The notes beneath the pieces were generated by a model. It made no database searches. It worked only from the letters and a program-made list of their open reading frames with translations, and had not been told where the DNA came from. From assembly GCF_017916325.1 (NCBI RefSeq), contig NC_090153.1:238501-302500 (forward strand): DNA of 64,000 bases, in the 5' to 3' direction. This document shows positions 1 to 11,400 of this stretch, in pieces. Position numbers and translations under genes: made by a program. Within the stretch, counting starts at the first letter, position 1. Every line of letters begins with the position of its first letter. Source of the DNA: Leishmania martiniquensis. Lineage: Eukaryota; Euglenozoa; Kinetoplastea; Trypanosomatida; Trypanosomatidae.

Positions 1-1253
1 TCGTTCCATACCACCACTTTGTGTGCATTGCTTTCAAGTGCGTGTGTCGTGTGTGTGTGTGTGTATGTGTCTTCTCAACCAGGGTACGGGGTTGGGGATC
101 GCCGGAGATGACGTCTGCTTGCCGCTTGGTGTGCTCACCTTATTTGTGCGTGTGCTTGTCTGTGTGTGTCCGTGTCTGCTTGTCTGTGTATTAGTAGTCT
201 TGTGTATTGTTTCCCCTTCTCTGTCGTTCGTCTCAGCCCCCCTCCCCTCCTCCTCTCACGCTGTACGCTTCTTCTTTGTTGGTGATGTTTTTCTCTCGCC
301 TGACCTTTTCTGGTTGTAACGCTCCCTTTCTCCTTCTTTATCTATGGCGTCCTCTTCTGCCCGCATCCCCTTCTCTGTCGCTGTTTCTGTTGCATGTTCA
401 TGTGCGGCTCAATGGGTTCCGTTCGCTTGTGTGTTTATGGCGGCCCGACATATGCATGTAAGTGTGTATGATTGTGCTGGCGCGTGTGTGTGGTGTGATG
501 TGGTGTGTGTGTGTGTGTGTGTGCCCCGCTATTCGCAGCTCTCGATCACCCCCCGCTGCTGCCCCTCGCTCGCCTACATTGGCTGGGCAAAAAAAGGGGG
601 GCAGCACTCCGTCTCTTTTAGCCGTGCTTACTAGGTCACTTCTCCATCCGACTCCGCGCAAAGCGCGGACAGCTATCGACACATGGCGAGAGAGGGAGAG
701 AGAGAGGGAGGATGCATCGATGAGAAAACACGACAGAGGAAAGCTGCGGCCTCACGTTCCGCTAGCTGGCCTCCCTTTTTTTCCTTTTCCTTTGACCTCC
801 TCACCCATTACCGTCTGCCACCCATGTTGGTTTGCTCTTTTCGCTCGGTTCGGCTCTTAAGTGGCGAGTCTCTTGTTCGGCGGACTCTTTCCCCAATCTT
901 TTGAACTGTTTTCTTTTTCGGCCAAAGGCAAATACCTGTGCACTTACCGGAGAGGATTGTGCCCACCACCCCTTCACTCGTTTTTCCCCCATTGCTTCAA
1001 GAGCGCTTGAGTGTGTAGACATGTCTCTCGTATGTATAAAAGTGTACGCCAAAGTTTTCCCACCCTTCTCCCTCCCTCTTTCCATCTCTCCGTCTTCCTT
1101 TGTTTCGCTTTTCCCCACCCCACCCCTTCTCGTTGCTGCCCTTGCCCCCCCCTCCCCCTGACTTCTCCCACTTCTCCTCCCCACCTATTCACTCCCTCGC
1201 TTTCTGAGCGGGCGCCACCTACCAGCACACAAGTACAGAATATTATGTGTGCC

Positions 1254-1283
1254 CATATATATATACATATGTATATATATATA
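1254..1283. repeat. AT-dinucleotide microsatellite
   Basis: This is an alternating A/T run with small interruptions (acatatgtat), in gene-free spacer. No function is inferred. Confidence 0.85.
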
Positions 1284-1910
1284 AGCCTGATTTCTTTTTT
1301 TCGCTCCGCTAACGATGCATGGGTCCTTCCTCCCACCACCTCCTCCCTTTTGATTCCTATGCTTTCTTTGGTTTTCTGCCTTGTCGTTTTCTCGCAGGTT
1401 GCTCTACTTCTCTGTGTTCCTTTGCCCCCCTCCCTCCCCTGCCCTGCCCTGCCCCTCAGATCCTCGCCTGTGTATGTGTGCCTGTATGTGTCGGAAGGTC
1501 ATACATACTCGTTCTCCGTATCTTTATTTGCTTTCTCCCTCTTGGCACACACCGTGCTCTGCCTCGTTCGCATACGTTCGAGTCGCCACTGGATGCCGCC
1601 GCGTGCACGCCTGTGCATGTGACTTGTTGGACTGAGAGCATTGCCACGCTCTACCTCTCTCCCCATCCCCACTGCACATTCAGGGAGGTGCAACGGCTAA
1701 TGGAGAAAAAAAACCTACAGTAAAAACGACGCCTCAGTACCAGTGCAGAAGGCAACAGGAAGAGAGAGAGGGGGGCAAAACAGGGGGACAGAGTGGAAGA
1801 GGGGAAAAAAGGAAAGGAAAGGGGAGAGGAAAGACCGCCGCGCATCGGCTGTTCCATGAAAGCATTCAACGAGAGCTCCGAGAGCGTCAACGGGGGTTTC
1901 GCCCTCTTTT

Positions 1911-2159
1911 ACGTGTCCATGCCGCCACCGACAACGAACACCGCGGCATATGCATATAAATATATATATGTGTGTGTGTGCTCGCACAGGGCCAGCAGCT
2001 CACCCCCCCTCCCTCCCTGCTGCTGCGCTGCGGCTTTATCCTAGGCGCCTAGCACGTTGCCGCTGAGCCGGCCGTGCGCTGAGCGGGACTTGGGTGCCCC
2101 GCATGCCATGCTGCAAGTGGGCCGCGTCCAGGGTACTGCTCGGGGGCGGGTGTTGTGGC
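1911..2159 (+). repeat. Dispersed repeat, third partial copy of the inverted-repeat core
   Basis: About 249 bases match, with only a few differences, the core of the 1-kb inverted repeat (left arm about 35424-35674; right arm in reverse complement). The shared stretch starts at acgtgtccatgccgcc, includes a compound TA/TG microsatellite and the 12-base palindrome ctaggcgcctag (2041-2052), and stops at tgttgtggc. Both flanks are unrelated to the inverted-repeat arms. The match is in the same orientation as the left arm. It probably marks a mobile or formerly mobile module. Confidence 0.85.
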
Positions 2160-2412
2160 GTCTGCTGCGCGCGTAGCAGAGAATGCCCCAGGTACGCATC
2201 GGGTCAGCCCCCAGGAGCAGGTCGGCCAGCTGCACGTCAGGGGACTCTCGCAGATCCCACACACGGTCTGTATGCGGTGCTTCTCCCGGAGTGGCTGCAG
2301 GCCGCGACATCGCAGGGCACGGCGTGGAGACCCTCCACCTTTGGAGTCGGGGGGGGCTCGATGCAGTTCGGGAGCAGCCGAGAGAGGACTGGGCGGATGC
2401 GAAAAAAAAAAT
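2160..2412 (+). mobile_element. Possible SIDER-like retroposon tail with A-run
   Basis: Directly after the dispersed module comes about 240 bases of GC-rich, non-microsatellite sequence, quite unlike the C/T-rich spacer around it, ending in an A-run at about 2402-2411. A GC-rich body ending in an A-run is what a short, inactive, ingi-derived SIDER retroposon looks like. I could not recognise the 5' signature here, so this would be a 5'-truncated or rearranged copy. A decayed coding fragment is the alternative. Confidence 0.35.
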
Positions 2413-5408
2413 AGCGAGAAAAAAGGGGTGCAACAGGAGGCGTTAGGAGGGACGACGCGGGTGCCAAACGACTGTGGAGGAGACCACGCTTCGCTGTCTC
2501 CTCCTTTTTTCTCTTTGTACGTTGTCGTGTTTCACTCACACGTTCCTCATTTTGCATGATTGGTGATGACGTACGATCGCCTACACTTTTTTTCTTGTGT
2601 GATGCTGTTTAGACTGAAGTGCTCCTCTGTTCTTTACCCCTCGCCACCTCCGTTCACCTCTTTGTGCGATCGTGTTGTCGCCGTTTGTTTGGCTCTTTTT
2701 TTCGTTTCTCTTCATGAGTGCATTTGTGTGCGTAGGTGCGTCTTTCTCTCTCTTTCTGCTTCTTTTTCTCTTGTCGGCTGTTCACCACCCCACCCCTTCC
2801 CCTCTCGCCCCTCCCCGTCCTAATGAAACGTGGGCTGTGTTGTTTTTATTTGTTTACAAGTTCGACTTTTTCCTTTTGAAATGTGTGTGTGTGTCTGTAT
2901 GTGTGTTGCTGTCGTTGTTTGCCGTTGCTCCCCTCTTTTCCCTTCCCTAACGCATTTTTCCCACTTTCGTTCTCCCTGTCTCGTTGGGTGCGCGCTTTCG
3001 TCTACGTTTCGTCTTTTCCTCTCTTTTTTTTTGCTGTTGTCCCCTCTTCTCTTGGGCGAAAATGGTTTCTGACGTGTTGACTGTGTGCGTGTGCGTCTGC
3101 TCCTGGACGCTGTGTGTTCAGCGGCGCTCGTCTTCTTTCTGTTCTGTCAGCCCGACTTTTTGCTGTTGCTCTCTCTCTCTTACCGGTTGCCTCTCCCCTC
3201 CGTGCCACCGTGAGTGCGCGTGCGCGTTTTCTTTTTCTTTTTGAGTATTCTTTTTGTATCGCGGCGTTTCGGTAGGCGCTGCCTCTCGCCTCTTTGTGCC
3301 CCTCTTCCCCTCCCCTCTCCCAACCGGTAGCCTCTTCCCCTCTCTCCGCTGTCATCACCGCAACTGCCACGCTTTTTCGGGCAAGTGGAGCCCCAAAGGG
3401 CACCCTTTTCCCCGCCTCCCCTCCCCCTCCCCCCAGGCAGCAAGCACCCCCCCCCGTCTCTCTTTCTCTCACGCTTTCTCCTGGGGCTATTCCCAGTCAG
3501 CTGTCACTGGTGCTCCGCGCCATCCTGCAAACACCTGTAAGAGCGCGGGCATTGAGCCTACTCTGTTGCTGATGCAGCTGTATGCTCGTGCACTGCTGAC
3601 TGCGTCGCGCGAATCGCTACGATTATTGCGCAGAGGGGTGAACTGGGGAGGAGGCAACTGACATTTAGAACAGTGCCACGTTTAGGTGTCTCCCCTTCCT
3701 TCCTTATGCCTCCCCCTTAGCAGGAGAGGACAGGGAGGCTGCTCTTAGGCTATAATGGTCTACCTGGTGGCGCAAGAGGTATCTGTGGATGATGCAGATG
3801 AGGCTTTTTTTTCTTGTTTCTGTGTTTTTTTTCTTCCTTGACAACGCTGGGGCATCACTCCCTTTCTAAAAAAAAGGAAGAGAGCGTGAGACACACACAC
3901 ACACACGCACGCATACGCAGACATGCATCGTTTCGCCTCTCCTTCCCTCCCTCCCGCTCCTTTGATGGGGAGGCGAAGGTACTTTTTTTTCTGGTATGCC
4001 TCTTCGTCGTTCTCCGTTGCGTTCAGCACTCTGTTTGTCTCCTCCTACCCTCATCCCCCTCCCTTTCGAGTCTCTCTCCCCCCCTCCACACACATTTTTT
4101 ATCGGCTGTTTTCGCCGTTTCCCCCACCACCACCACCATCACTCGCTCTCTCACGCATATGGGCACCAGGCTTCTCGGCATCGCGCTGCTTCCTCGCTTC
4201 GTTATCTTTGCCTTCTTATGTAGGTGTCCTGCCCCGTTGTCGATGCTCCCAATCTTGGTTGTTGTTTGGTGCTCACCATTGTCTTACTTCTCCAGCCGAT
4301 GTTCGGACTTTGCCCCCCCTCCCTCTCACCTCCCCGTAGGCGCGAGTGTGTGCATAGGCACTTATACGTGCACGAAGTTGCTAACTGCGCGGGTGAAGCT
4401 CTCAGCCACTTGGGAAAATGGGGCGCTGGATGTGCTCTAAGGAAATCTTGCCGCTCACAAGCGCTCACACCGCTCCACTAGCTGTGCATCACTTCCTTGT
4501 CCGTCTCCTGCATATGTTCCACCGTTTCATCCCTCCTCTATCTCCTTTTTTCGCCCGCGCAAAAAAAAAAGCCCCCCCCTGATGGCGCCGGAGTGCGCCT
4601 TCGCGCGTGGCCTCCATTTTTTTAGTGGAGTGGCCCCAGCGGCCACATCATTTTTGTGAGAAAGAGCTACACGCAACCTGTCGTCCACCTTCAGGTGTAG
4701 CTGTCGACTTTTCTCCGCGGGAAGGGCTTAGATCGCACTGAGCCAAAGAGGTGTGTAGTCATCATGAAGTGTGGCCCAGTTCACTGTCAATCGCATCGAC
4801 GCTTCAGTCGAGATGCGCACCGCCACTTTCTCTGTCTGTGCGTATGTGTCTGTGTGTTTCCGTTGTTGTTGTATTGCAGTGATGTGGAGCGCGATACTCA
4901 GCCTTTGCCTGCGTTGCGTGCGGTGGAACTGCAGTAGGGTGAACGACGCGAAACGGTGCTGGCTTGCGACCTTGCTCCTTGAGCTGAGCGTTCTGCACGA
5001 GAGGTGAGTGAGCGCTTGCTCGGTACATAATACATCAGTCGACTTGTTTGTGGTAGAACGGCACCTTGACAGGAAGCGAAGCAAACAAAAGCTGAGAACG
5101 GAGTAGAAAAAAAGTTCGACGATGCGATGACCGGTAGCAGCTGACTCTTTGACTTTGGAATGTGTGTGTTTCTGTGTGTGTCTGTGTGTGTATGTGTCTC
5201 TCTCTCTCCCTCACACACACTCTCTCTGTATTTCTCCTCCCACCGTATCTCAGCAGCTCCTTCTACCCCTCCCCTCCCCCTTTTTTCTTTTTTCTCGTCC
5301 CCTTTTCTTTTCTTTTTGCTCCCTCGTTGTACTCTCTCCCCATTTGGACACATTTGTCTAGTGCTCTGTGGTGGTGGTGGTGTTTGAATGTCATTTCTGT
5401 TGTGCGCG

Positions 5409-5432
5409 TATATATATATATGTGTGTGTGTG
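5409..5432. repeat. Compound (TA)n(TG)n microsatellite
   Basis: A TA run passes directly into a TG run on the + strand. The same TA-then-TG order recurs elsewhere in the window. Confidence 0.85.
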
Positions 5433-6169
5433 CCGGCGCTCCTTCTCTGTGACCTCTCTCCCTTGCCCTCTTTTTCTTCCCCGCCCCTCGACACCTCTCC
5501 CTCTCTCTCTCCTGTTGACATATTTTGCTGTCTTAGCCCGTTTGCCTCAGTGCGTGTATGCGCGCACTTTCTCGATGAGGTCTCTCTGATGGTTGTGTCA
5601 TGTTCAGACCCGTTTCTTTGCTCTCTGTGCGCCATTTTTCTACCGAGTTCGTACGCCTTATATGCGCCCCACGCCCCCATCCTCCCCTACCCTCTCCCCC
5701 CCTTTTGCCTCCGTCTTGCCTTTCCCTTTTCGACCCCTCCTCTGTTTCGGTAGGGTGGTACAGACCTCAATGGCGCCCACGACTCCACCCTTCTACCCTG
5801 CATAGGCTTCCCCTCCCCCTTCTGCCCTCTCCAGTGCCTCGACCTCTCTCGTAACTCGACAAAGGAGCGCCAATCTGCGTCGGTTTCTTCTTGCGCGCGG
5901 CCCTATGTGCAAGAAGACGTAAAATGATGAAGGTGCGCTTTGGGCAGTGCATGCCGACAGCCAACTCACGCTCACCCTTCCTCCCCTCCTCCGTCTCTCC
6001 GTACTATGCCAGCGGGCGAGTGCATCCATCAGTGCGGCCATGAAAGGGTGTACACAACCCCATCGTACTACACTCCACTCTTCCCCATTCTTCTCCCTTT
6101 CCTACACACTCTCCCCACACAATACAGGAGCAATGGCAAATCGGGAAAAGTCCGTATGCGGCTGTGATC

Positions 6170-7560
6170 TTCATGGCGTAGATGGGGCCCGATGCCGCTG
6201 AGCTCTCATCGGCTGATCCGGGGAAAAGCAGCTGTGCGTGGATTTCTCGCGTGCGACCGGGCCTCGCGCGGCCGCACCTTTGTGGTGCTGAACAATGACT
6301 GCACCGTCTACCGATCGCACTCTCCACCCGACCCCACCCCACCCCGCCATGAGCTTCGAAGACTGGGAAAGGGCGGACGTCCTACGCACGTGTGGAGCCC
6401 AGCTTGGAGTGATGGGATTGGTATGCTGCTGAGGGCAAGGGGCCCGGTGTCTGAGGCGTGCGTGCATCGTTTCGCGCACGCTGCGCGCACCAACACCATC
6501 GGGGCCGTTCTCAGCAGCTTCACAGAAGCTGCCCGTGTCTGCTCCCATGGTAAGAAGTTGATGCTGGCGTGGGATGAGCTGTGGTGGGTCTGGGAGGGCA
6601 TGGATTGGGCCACCCTTACCGAATCCCCACTGCAGACCGAAACCCCGCCGAAACGGATCCACTGGCGCTCCTCCCCGACGCGATATCAGCGCGCAGCCAA
6701 GTAATCGCGATGCTGCTGCGGCGAGAGCACAACCTGCGTCAGCTTCTTCTCCAGGTAGGATCGAGGATCTGAGCGGGCAGATTCAAGGGGGGGACGCGGC
6801 CCCAGCGATCCCTGGCCCGTAGAGCCGACTTTTGGCCAGTCAGCGAAGGACTACTGCTGCTGGGCTCGTTCGCTCCTGGCTGGTGTTACCTGCGCACCGC
6901 TGAGCGCTCACTTTCCCCAAATCCGCGGAATCGACCCGCGTGGCGCAGACTCGCACACGGTGCTGACCCGATATGTTACTGTCAGCCAGTGCGGCATGGC
7001 ACTGATCTCGGAGCGATGTCCTCGGCATCCTCCTCAATGAGGCGTGGCTTTCGCACGGGCTCATCTTGAGCAGCGCGCATTGTTGGAGCCAGCAGATGAC
7101 GGGCTCCGTGACCCTGCTTCTGCATCGCAGGAGGGGGCGGGGGGGGTAGGAAACGAGGATATGGGGGCATGGCAGCAAGAGAGCGGCACTCGCAGAGGAG
7201 CAGGAAATGAGGTGTGCCGCTATGACGGGCCCAACAGCAACAGGCCGAGAGTGAGGAATGGTGAAAGTGAGCAAGGTAGCCGGACAGCGGAGCGAAGTGG
7301 AGCATCCGTGCACGTTTCCTAGGCACCTACATTCACACAGGCACACAAAGCTGCCAGCCGCCCGTGCCGTGCGCACCGGCAGTGAGCGCTCCACAGCTCG
7401 AAGGAGAAGCAGGGAGGGCTCTGCAGTATGCTTCGAGTGCGGCAACCCGGGCGCTGCTTTGCCGCCTCTAAATGCGGCTCTGGCCATTCACAGGCGCCAA
7501 CGATCATCCAGCGGACGGGTGCACGGCCTCGGAGCAGAGCTCTCTGCTCCCCCCTGTCTC
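6170..7560. pseudogene. GC-rich block, possibly a decayed coding region or retroelement
   Basis: Between C/T-rich spacers lies about 1.4 kb of balanced, GC-rich sequence with gene-like amino-acid composition in several frames. The + frames stay open in pieces (6192-6704, 6574-6822, 7044-7322), but these pieces are in different frames and separated by stops. A 215-codon frame is open on the minus strand (6840-7487). No piece contains a domain I recognise. The composition contrast suggests an old gene or a degenerate retroelement. I cannot say which strand was coding. Confidence 0.3.
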
Positions 7561-7781
7561 TCTGATCTCACTCTTTCTCGCGCTGGCGGAGGCGTGGATG
7601 TGGTCGAATCGGGTGTTTTTTTCGTTTTGTTTTGGATATCGGCGGAGACACCGACGGGTACGCGGCAATCGCCTGTGCTGAATAACATCCACACGTAACT
7701 ATATACATGTTAATGTGTATGTAATACGCCCTTTTTTTTCTTGCATTGCTGCCCCTTCCCTTTCCTCGCACATACGCGCCC

Positions 7782-7810
7782 ATATATATATATATATGTG
7801 TGTGTGTGTA
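7782..7810. repeat. Compound (TA)n(TG)n microsatellite
   Basis: An alternating TA run is followed without a gap by a TG run, in the + strand order seen elsewhere in the window. Confidence 0.85.
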
Positions 7811-9405
7811 TTGTCAGCACTGATGCATCTATGGGAAGCCTTTGTGCCGCCTCTTTTCTGCATGGTGCTGTCTCGTGCAGTCGCAGCGCCCCTGCGCGTG
7901 CGCGCACGAGCCGTTGCTTTCCAGTCGGTTTTCGCTCCTTCTCTTCGTCTCCTCTCTCTCTCCTCAGGGTGCCTCATGCATCGTGCCTCTTCTGTCTACT
8001 CTGTTCCGCTCTGGCGATGCCACTGCGCCTTTCCCCTCTCCTCTTCCCTCGCACCCTTGCACGCGCCGGCACTTTCTCCCTATGTGGATACACCGACGCC
8101 TTATTTGCTCGATGTTGTCCCTGAGGCGGCATAGTAGTAGCTGTTCAAGTGCGTGTGTGTGCGCGCGCGCATTGGACATCTCAGGATGAACGCTCAAGGG
8201 CTGGGGGACTGGCAGGAAGAGAGAAAGACGGCATACCTCCCCTGAGAGGAGACCTATAACCACACTACAAAAAAAAAGCTGCGCGTCTGGTATCACCACA
8301 CTGGCGGCAGCGGGAGAAGTGTACGCCGACGCTGATCGTCACCAAGCAGCCCAAATGCCTTTCGCTGCCTCCGTGTGCATTGCTGCGGTACAACAAAATG
8401 CTGTCGTAGACGCCAAGTACGCAGAACTGTACAGTGTAGTCAGCGGCGGCATCCACGAGGGCGCTTCTGCGTGCGTCAGGGCTCTAAAACAGGGCCCCTT
8501 AAATCCACTTTCTCTCTCTCCATTCCCCTCTCCGCTCTTTGCCCCCCATTGCTTTCCCATGCCACCCTGGCTTCGGCGGTGGCCTGTCACGGCACAAGTA
8601 ACTCTCTCGTCTTCTCGGCTGCCACTGCTCGCTATAAAGCTCACGCTTGCCCCTTGGGCCTTTTTTCCTGTTGCTCCCCCGTCCTCCACAGCCCCACCCG
8701 TATCCTTCCGTGCTTCCCTCTCACCTCCTGCATCGCTTTCTTCCTCCCTCTCTCTGCTTCCCATCCAGGTGCCGAGCCTCTCTCATTGCGCACAGACGCA
8801 ACGAAGGAGCAACAGCGAAAAAGAAAGCCTCACAGTCGGCTAGTGAGCCGACCTCACCTTGTCTATCTCACCATCCTCCACCGCAGACATTCAACTCTCA
8901 TCCCCTCCTGAATTACTGTGTGCCGCGCGTATCCGGCTATCGCTATCCGGGCGCGCTCGAGCGGCAGAAACGTGCGCTGTTAGCAGCCCATACACGTATA
9001 CCCGGCGGGATTCCCCTACGTCATACACGGAGAAAAAAGGGACGAGATCACCGGAGCTTGCGGTTGAACGTCGCCGTGGCTTCCATTCAAGCCTCTCTGG
9101 GGCTGCTGCGTGTGCGTGCGTGGCTGTTCTTCTTTCTTCTTGTCGTTGCTGTTGTGTGTGTGTGTGTGGAAGGGGGAGCGAGGCAGGGGTTGGAACAGTG
9201 GTGAAAGGGGCAAGCGTTTCAACGCGCGCATACGCGAGGAAGAAGAGTTGCCGCCATAATTCGCTTGGCCTCGCCTCCTTTTTTTTCACTCTCTACTTCG
9301 CTCCGCGCAGCTCTTTTTTTTCACTGGCCATTGTAGTCCGAAAGCCTTCAGCCCCACTTCTCCTGCACGCGCCTGTCTGTGCTGAAGCTGTGCCGGGGGA
9401 GTGCA

Positions 9406-9438
9406 ACTTTTCTCTCTCCTTCTTCTGCGGCCGTGTAG
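9406..9438 (+). promoter_or_regulatory. Candidate trans-splice acceptor for the FYVE/zinc-finger gene
   Basis: A pyrimidine tract (about 9410-9427) is followed by the first AG at 9437-9438, 24 bases before the ATG at 9463. This fits spliced-leader addition. An alternative acceptor is the AG at 9309-9310 after the T-rich tract upstream. Confidence 0.45.
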
Positions 9439-9462
9439 TTGGGCAGCCCGTTCGCTTTCAAG

Positions 9463-11400
9463 ATGAACCCTTACTACGCCGCCCCGCCGCCGCCGCAGCA
9501 GCAGCAGCAGCCATCGCGGCCGGCGGTGGACCTGGACGCCCTTTTCGGCGGGCCTTCCACGGCCAACCAACAAAAGCCCATGCACGCCGTTCAAGGCGAT
9601 CCAGCCCCGCCCTCCTACGAAGCCCTTAGCGGTGGGTACTCGGCGCCACCCCCACCACATAACGCTGCTGCACCGGATCCGCTACAGTCGTACAACGGAA
9701 ACGGCGGCGCCCACCAAAGCCTTTACTACGGAGCGGCCCATTACCATCCGCAACAGCCGCAGTCCTATGGCTTGCCGGCCGCTGTTCCAGCTTCTGCGTC
9801 TCCCTACGGAATGACGTCTCCGCCAATCGTGTCCTCGTCGTCACCGCCGATCATGACAAGCGTGGTAATGCCGCCGCAGCCATTGCTATCACCTCAGCAG
9901 CAGCATGCGCATGGGGTGGGGCCACTCTCTTATGGTGCCTGCCCTGCAATGCCTGAAAACGGCATGCATCCAGCAGCTCCACCGCCTCAGGCGCCGCAAC
10001 CGCACGCTTACGCGCAGACGCTGCAACAGCGACCGATGCCTGAGCCAGCGCAGCAGCAGCAACTGTTTGCCCCAAGCGCCGGCATCAGTGCTGGCCCTAG
10101 TGGTGCTGCTTCTGCTGCTGCTGCTGCTGCTGTGGCGGGCCCGACAGCGGCGGCTGGCGTTGGCAGTGGCGCGGCGCCCTCTCGGTCTGCGGAAGAGGAA
10201 GACCGTTTGCAGCTGGAGCGCATCATCCGCTTGCGCCGCGAGCTGGAGTTGGAGCAGGAGCGCGAGCAGCGGAAAAAAGAGGAGCTGCAGACGTGGGGCT
10301 GCACCATTTGCACCTTCCGCAACAAGCTAACGGAGGTGAAGTGCGAGATGTGCGGCTCAACGAGGCCGGGGTACACGGCACCCTCGGCGCCGGTGCAGCC
10401 AGCCCAAGCGCAGCAAACACCGCAGCAGCAGCCTGGTTCCGCGGCGGCCCCCTTCCAGGGAAACGCAGGCGTCACGGATTGGCAGTGCGGCATGTGCCTC
10501 GCCCCGAACGAGGCGCGCGCGGAGCGGTGCAAAGTGTGCCATGCCTACCGTAGTAGCGGCGTTCGGGTGCCGACGACGTCTCCGTCTGGTGTCGCGGCGA
10601 ACGCGAACCAGCGCGGTGTTGCCTCCAACACGCCTTTCACGACCAACTGGAAGTGCAGCGTGTGCGGTGAGGTGAACCCTCCCTCAAAGGCGAACTGCAA
10701 GGTGTGCAGCGGATTCCAACGCAACGGCATCCCGGTCACAGAAGTGGTCGCGGCACCGATCGCTGTGGGCGGCTACAGCGCTGACCCGCCGCCGCCGACG
10801 GTGTGGTCCTGTTCAGTGTGCACCTTTGAGAACTCTGTCTCTGCTCCGGTGTGCAAGGCGTGCGAAAGTGGTCAGCGACCGCGCCACCTCGCCCCTAAAA
10901 AGGATAAGGAGAAGCCCTCCAACCACAAGCAGCAGGACAGTCGGGGGAGCGGCTCGAAGGAGAGCTCCGGGGACGGGGAGAAGAAGGGATCTTCGCCCGG
11001 CTCGCAGTGGCCATGTGGGACGTGCACTTACTTAAACGCCATCGGCCGAAAGAAGTGTGACATGTGCGGCTCAAAGCGGCCAGACGCGTACGCTGCGGAA
11101 GCGGACACAACGGAGGCTCGGGCGGCGGCCAAGCAGGAGGCTCAAGACGACGCCGAGGAGGTGGCATGGCAAGACGACGACTCGGTGACGGAGTGCAACA
11201 ACTGCCACACGACTTTCACGTTTCTCATCCGCCGCCACCACTGCCGTCTGTGCGGGTACGTGTTCTGCGCCCACTGCTCCAACTACTCCGTCCCTCTCAC
11301 CATGGGCAGCCTCCCGCAGCGTGTGTGCGTGAATTGCTATAAAGGACGAGTCGAAGAGGAGAAGAAGACGAAGAAGGTGCGCCGTTGGCTGGATAACTAG
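9463..11400 (+). CDS. Five RanBP2/NZF-type zinc fingers plus C-terminal FYVE domain protein
   Basis: A 645-aa protein. The ATG at 9463 is the first in frame; only a TTG lies upstream. Residues 1-240 are Pro/Gln/Ala-rich with a PPSY motif near 49-52. A charged, probably coiled-coil segment covers about 246-276. Five fingers of W-x-C-x2-C-x10-C-x2-C type start at W278, W340, W396, W448 and W516. Finger 1 has the Thr-Phe and Met typical of ubiquitin-binding NZF fingers; finger 4 has Thr-Phe only, finger 5 Thr-Tyr and Met. A PSAP motif is at 307-310. The C-terminal FYVE domain (about 569-628) has WQDD, RRHHCRLCG and RVC, the full PI3P-binding signature. Known family behaviour: FYVE targets PI3P on endosomes, NZF binds ubiquitin, PSAP binds Vps23/TSG101. 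Inferred role: endosomal sorting of ubiquitinated cargo. Confidence 0.92.
   Translation: MNPYYAAPPPPQQQQQPSRPAVDLDALFGGPSTANQQKPMHAVQGDPAPPSYEALSGGYSAPPPPHNAAAPDPLQSYNGNGGAHQSLYYGAAHYHPQQPQSYGLPAAVPASASPYGMTSPPIVSSSSPPIMTSVVMPPQPLLSPQQQHAHGVGPLSYGACPAMPENGMHPAAPPPQAPQPHAYAQTLQQRPMPEPAQQQQLFAPSAGISAGPSGAASAAAAAAVAGPTAAAGVGSGAAPSRSAEEEDRLQLERIIRLRRELELEQEREQRKKEELQTWGCTICTFRNKLTEVKCEMCGSTRPGYTAPSAPVQPAQAQQTPQQQPGSAAAPFQGNAGVTDWQCGMCLAPNEARAERCKVCHAYRSSGVRVPTTSPSGVAANANQRGVASNTPFTTNWKCSVCGEVNPPSKANCKVCSGFQRNGIPVTEVVAAPIAVGGYSADPPPPTVWSCSVCTFENSVSAPVCKACESGQRPRHLAPKKDKEKPSNHKQQDSRGSGSKESSGDGEKKGSSPGSQWPCGTCTYLNAIGRKKCDMCGSKRPDAYAAEADTTEARAAAKQEAQDDAEEVAWQDDDSVTECNNCHTTFTFLIRRHHCRLCGYVFCAHCSNYSVPLTMGSLPQRVCVNCYKGRVEEEKKTKKVRRWLDN

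Larger units (their letters stand above)
1..9462. other. 9.4-kb left block with no convincing gene
   Basis: I see no open frame here that looks like a real gene. All frames are short, rich in Ser/Pro/Phe/Leu/Cys from C/T tracts, and lack recognisable domains. The content is pyrimidine-rich spacer with TG, TA and CA microsatellites, a purine island at about 1740-1835, a dispersed repeat copy (1911-2159) followed by an A-run near 2401-2411, and a GC-rich block at about 6170-7560. A short coding-like patch also occurs at about 8310-8490. The next gene starts at 9463. The block may be a very long 3' UTR/intergenic region, or may hold genes decayed past recognition. Confidence 0.7.

Noticed and set aside
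4570..4665. Possible hairpin with a T-run (ggcctccattttttt...ggagtggcc) near an A-run
   Set aside because: The arms pair only with a bulge, and there is no gene context. Kinetoplastid genes do not use bacterial-type terminators.
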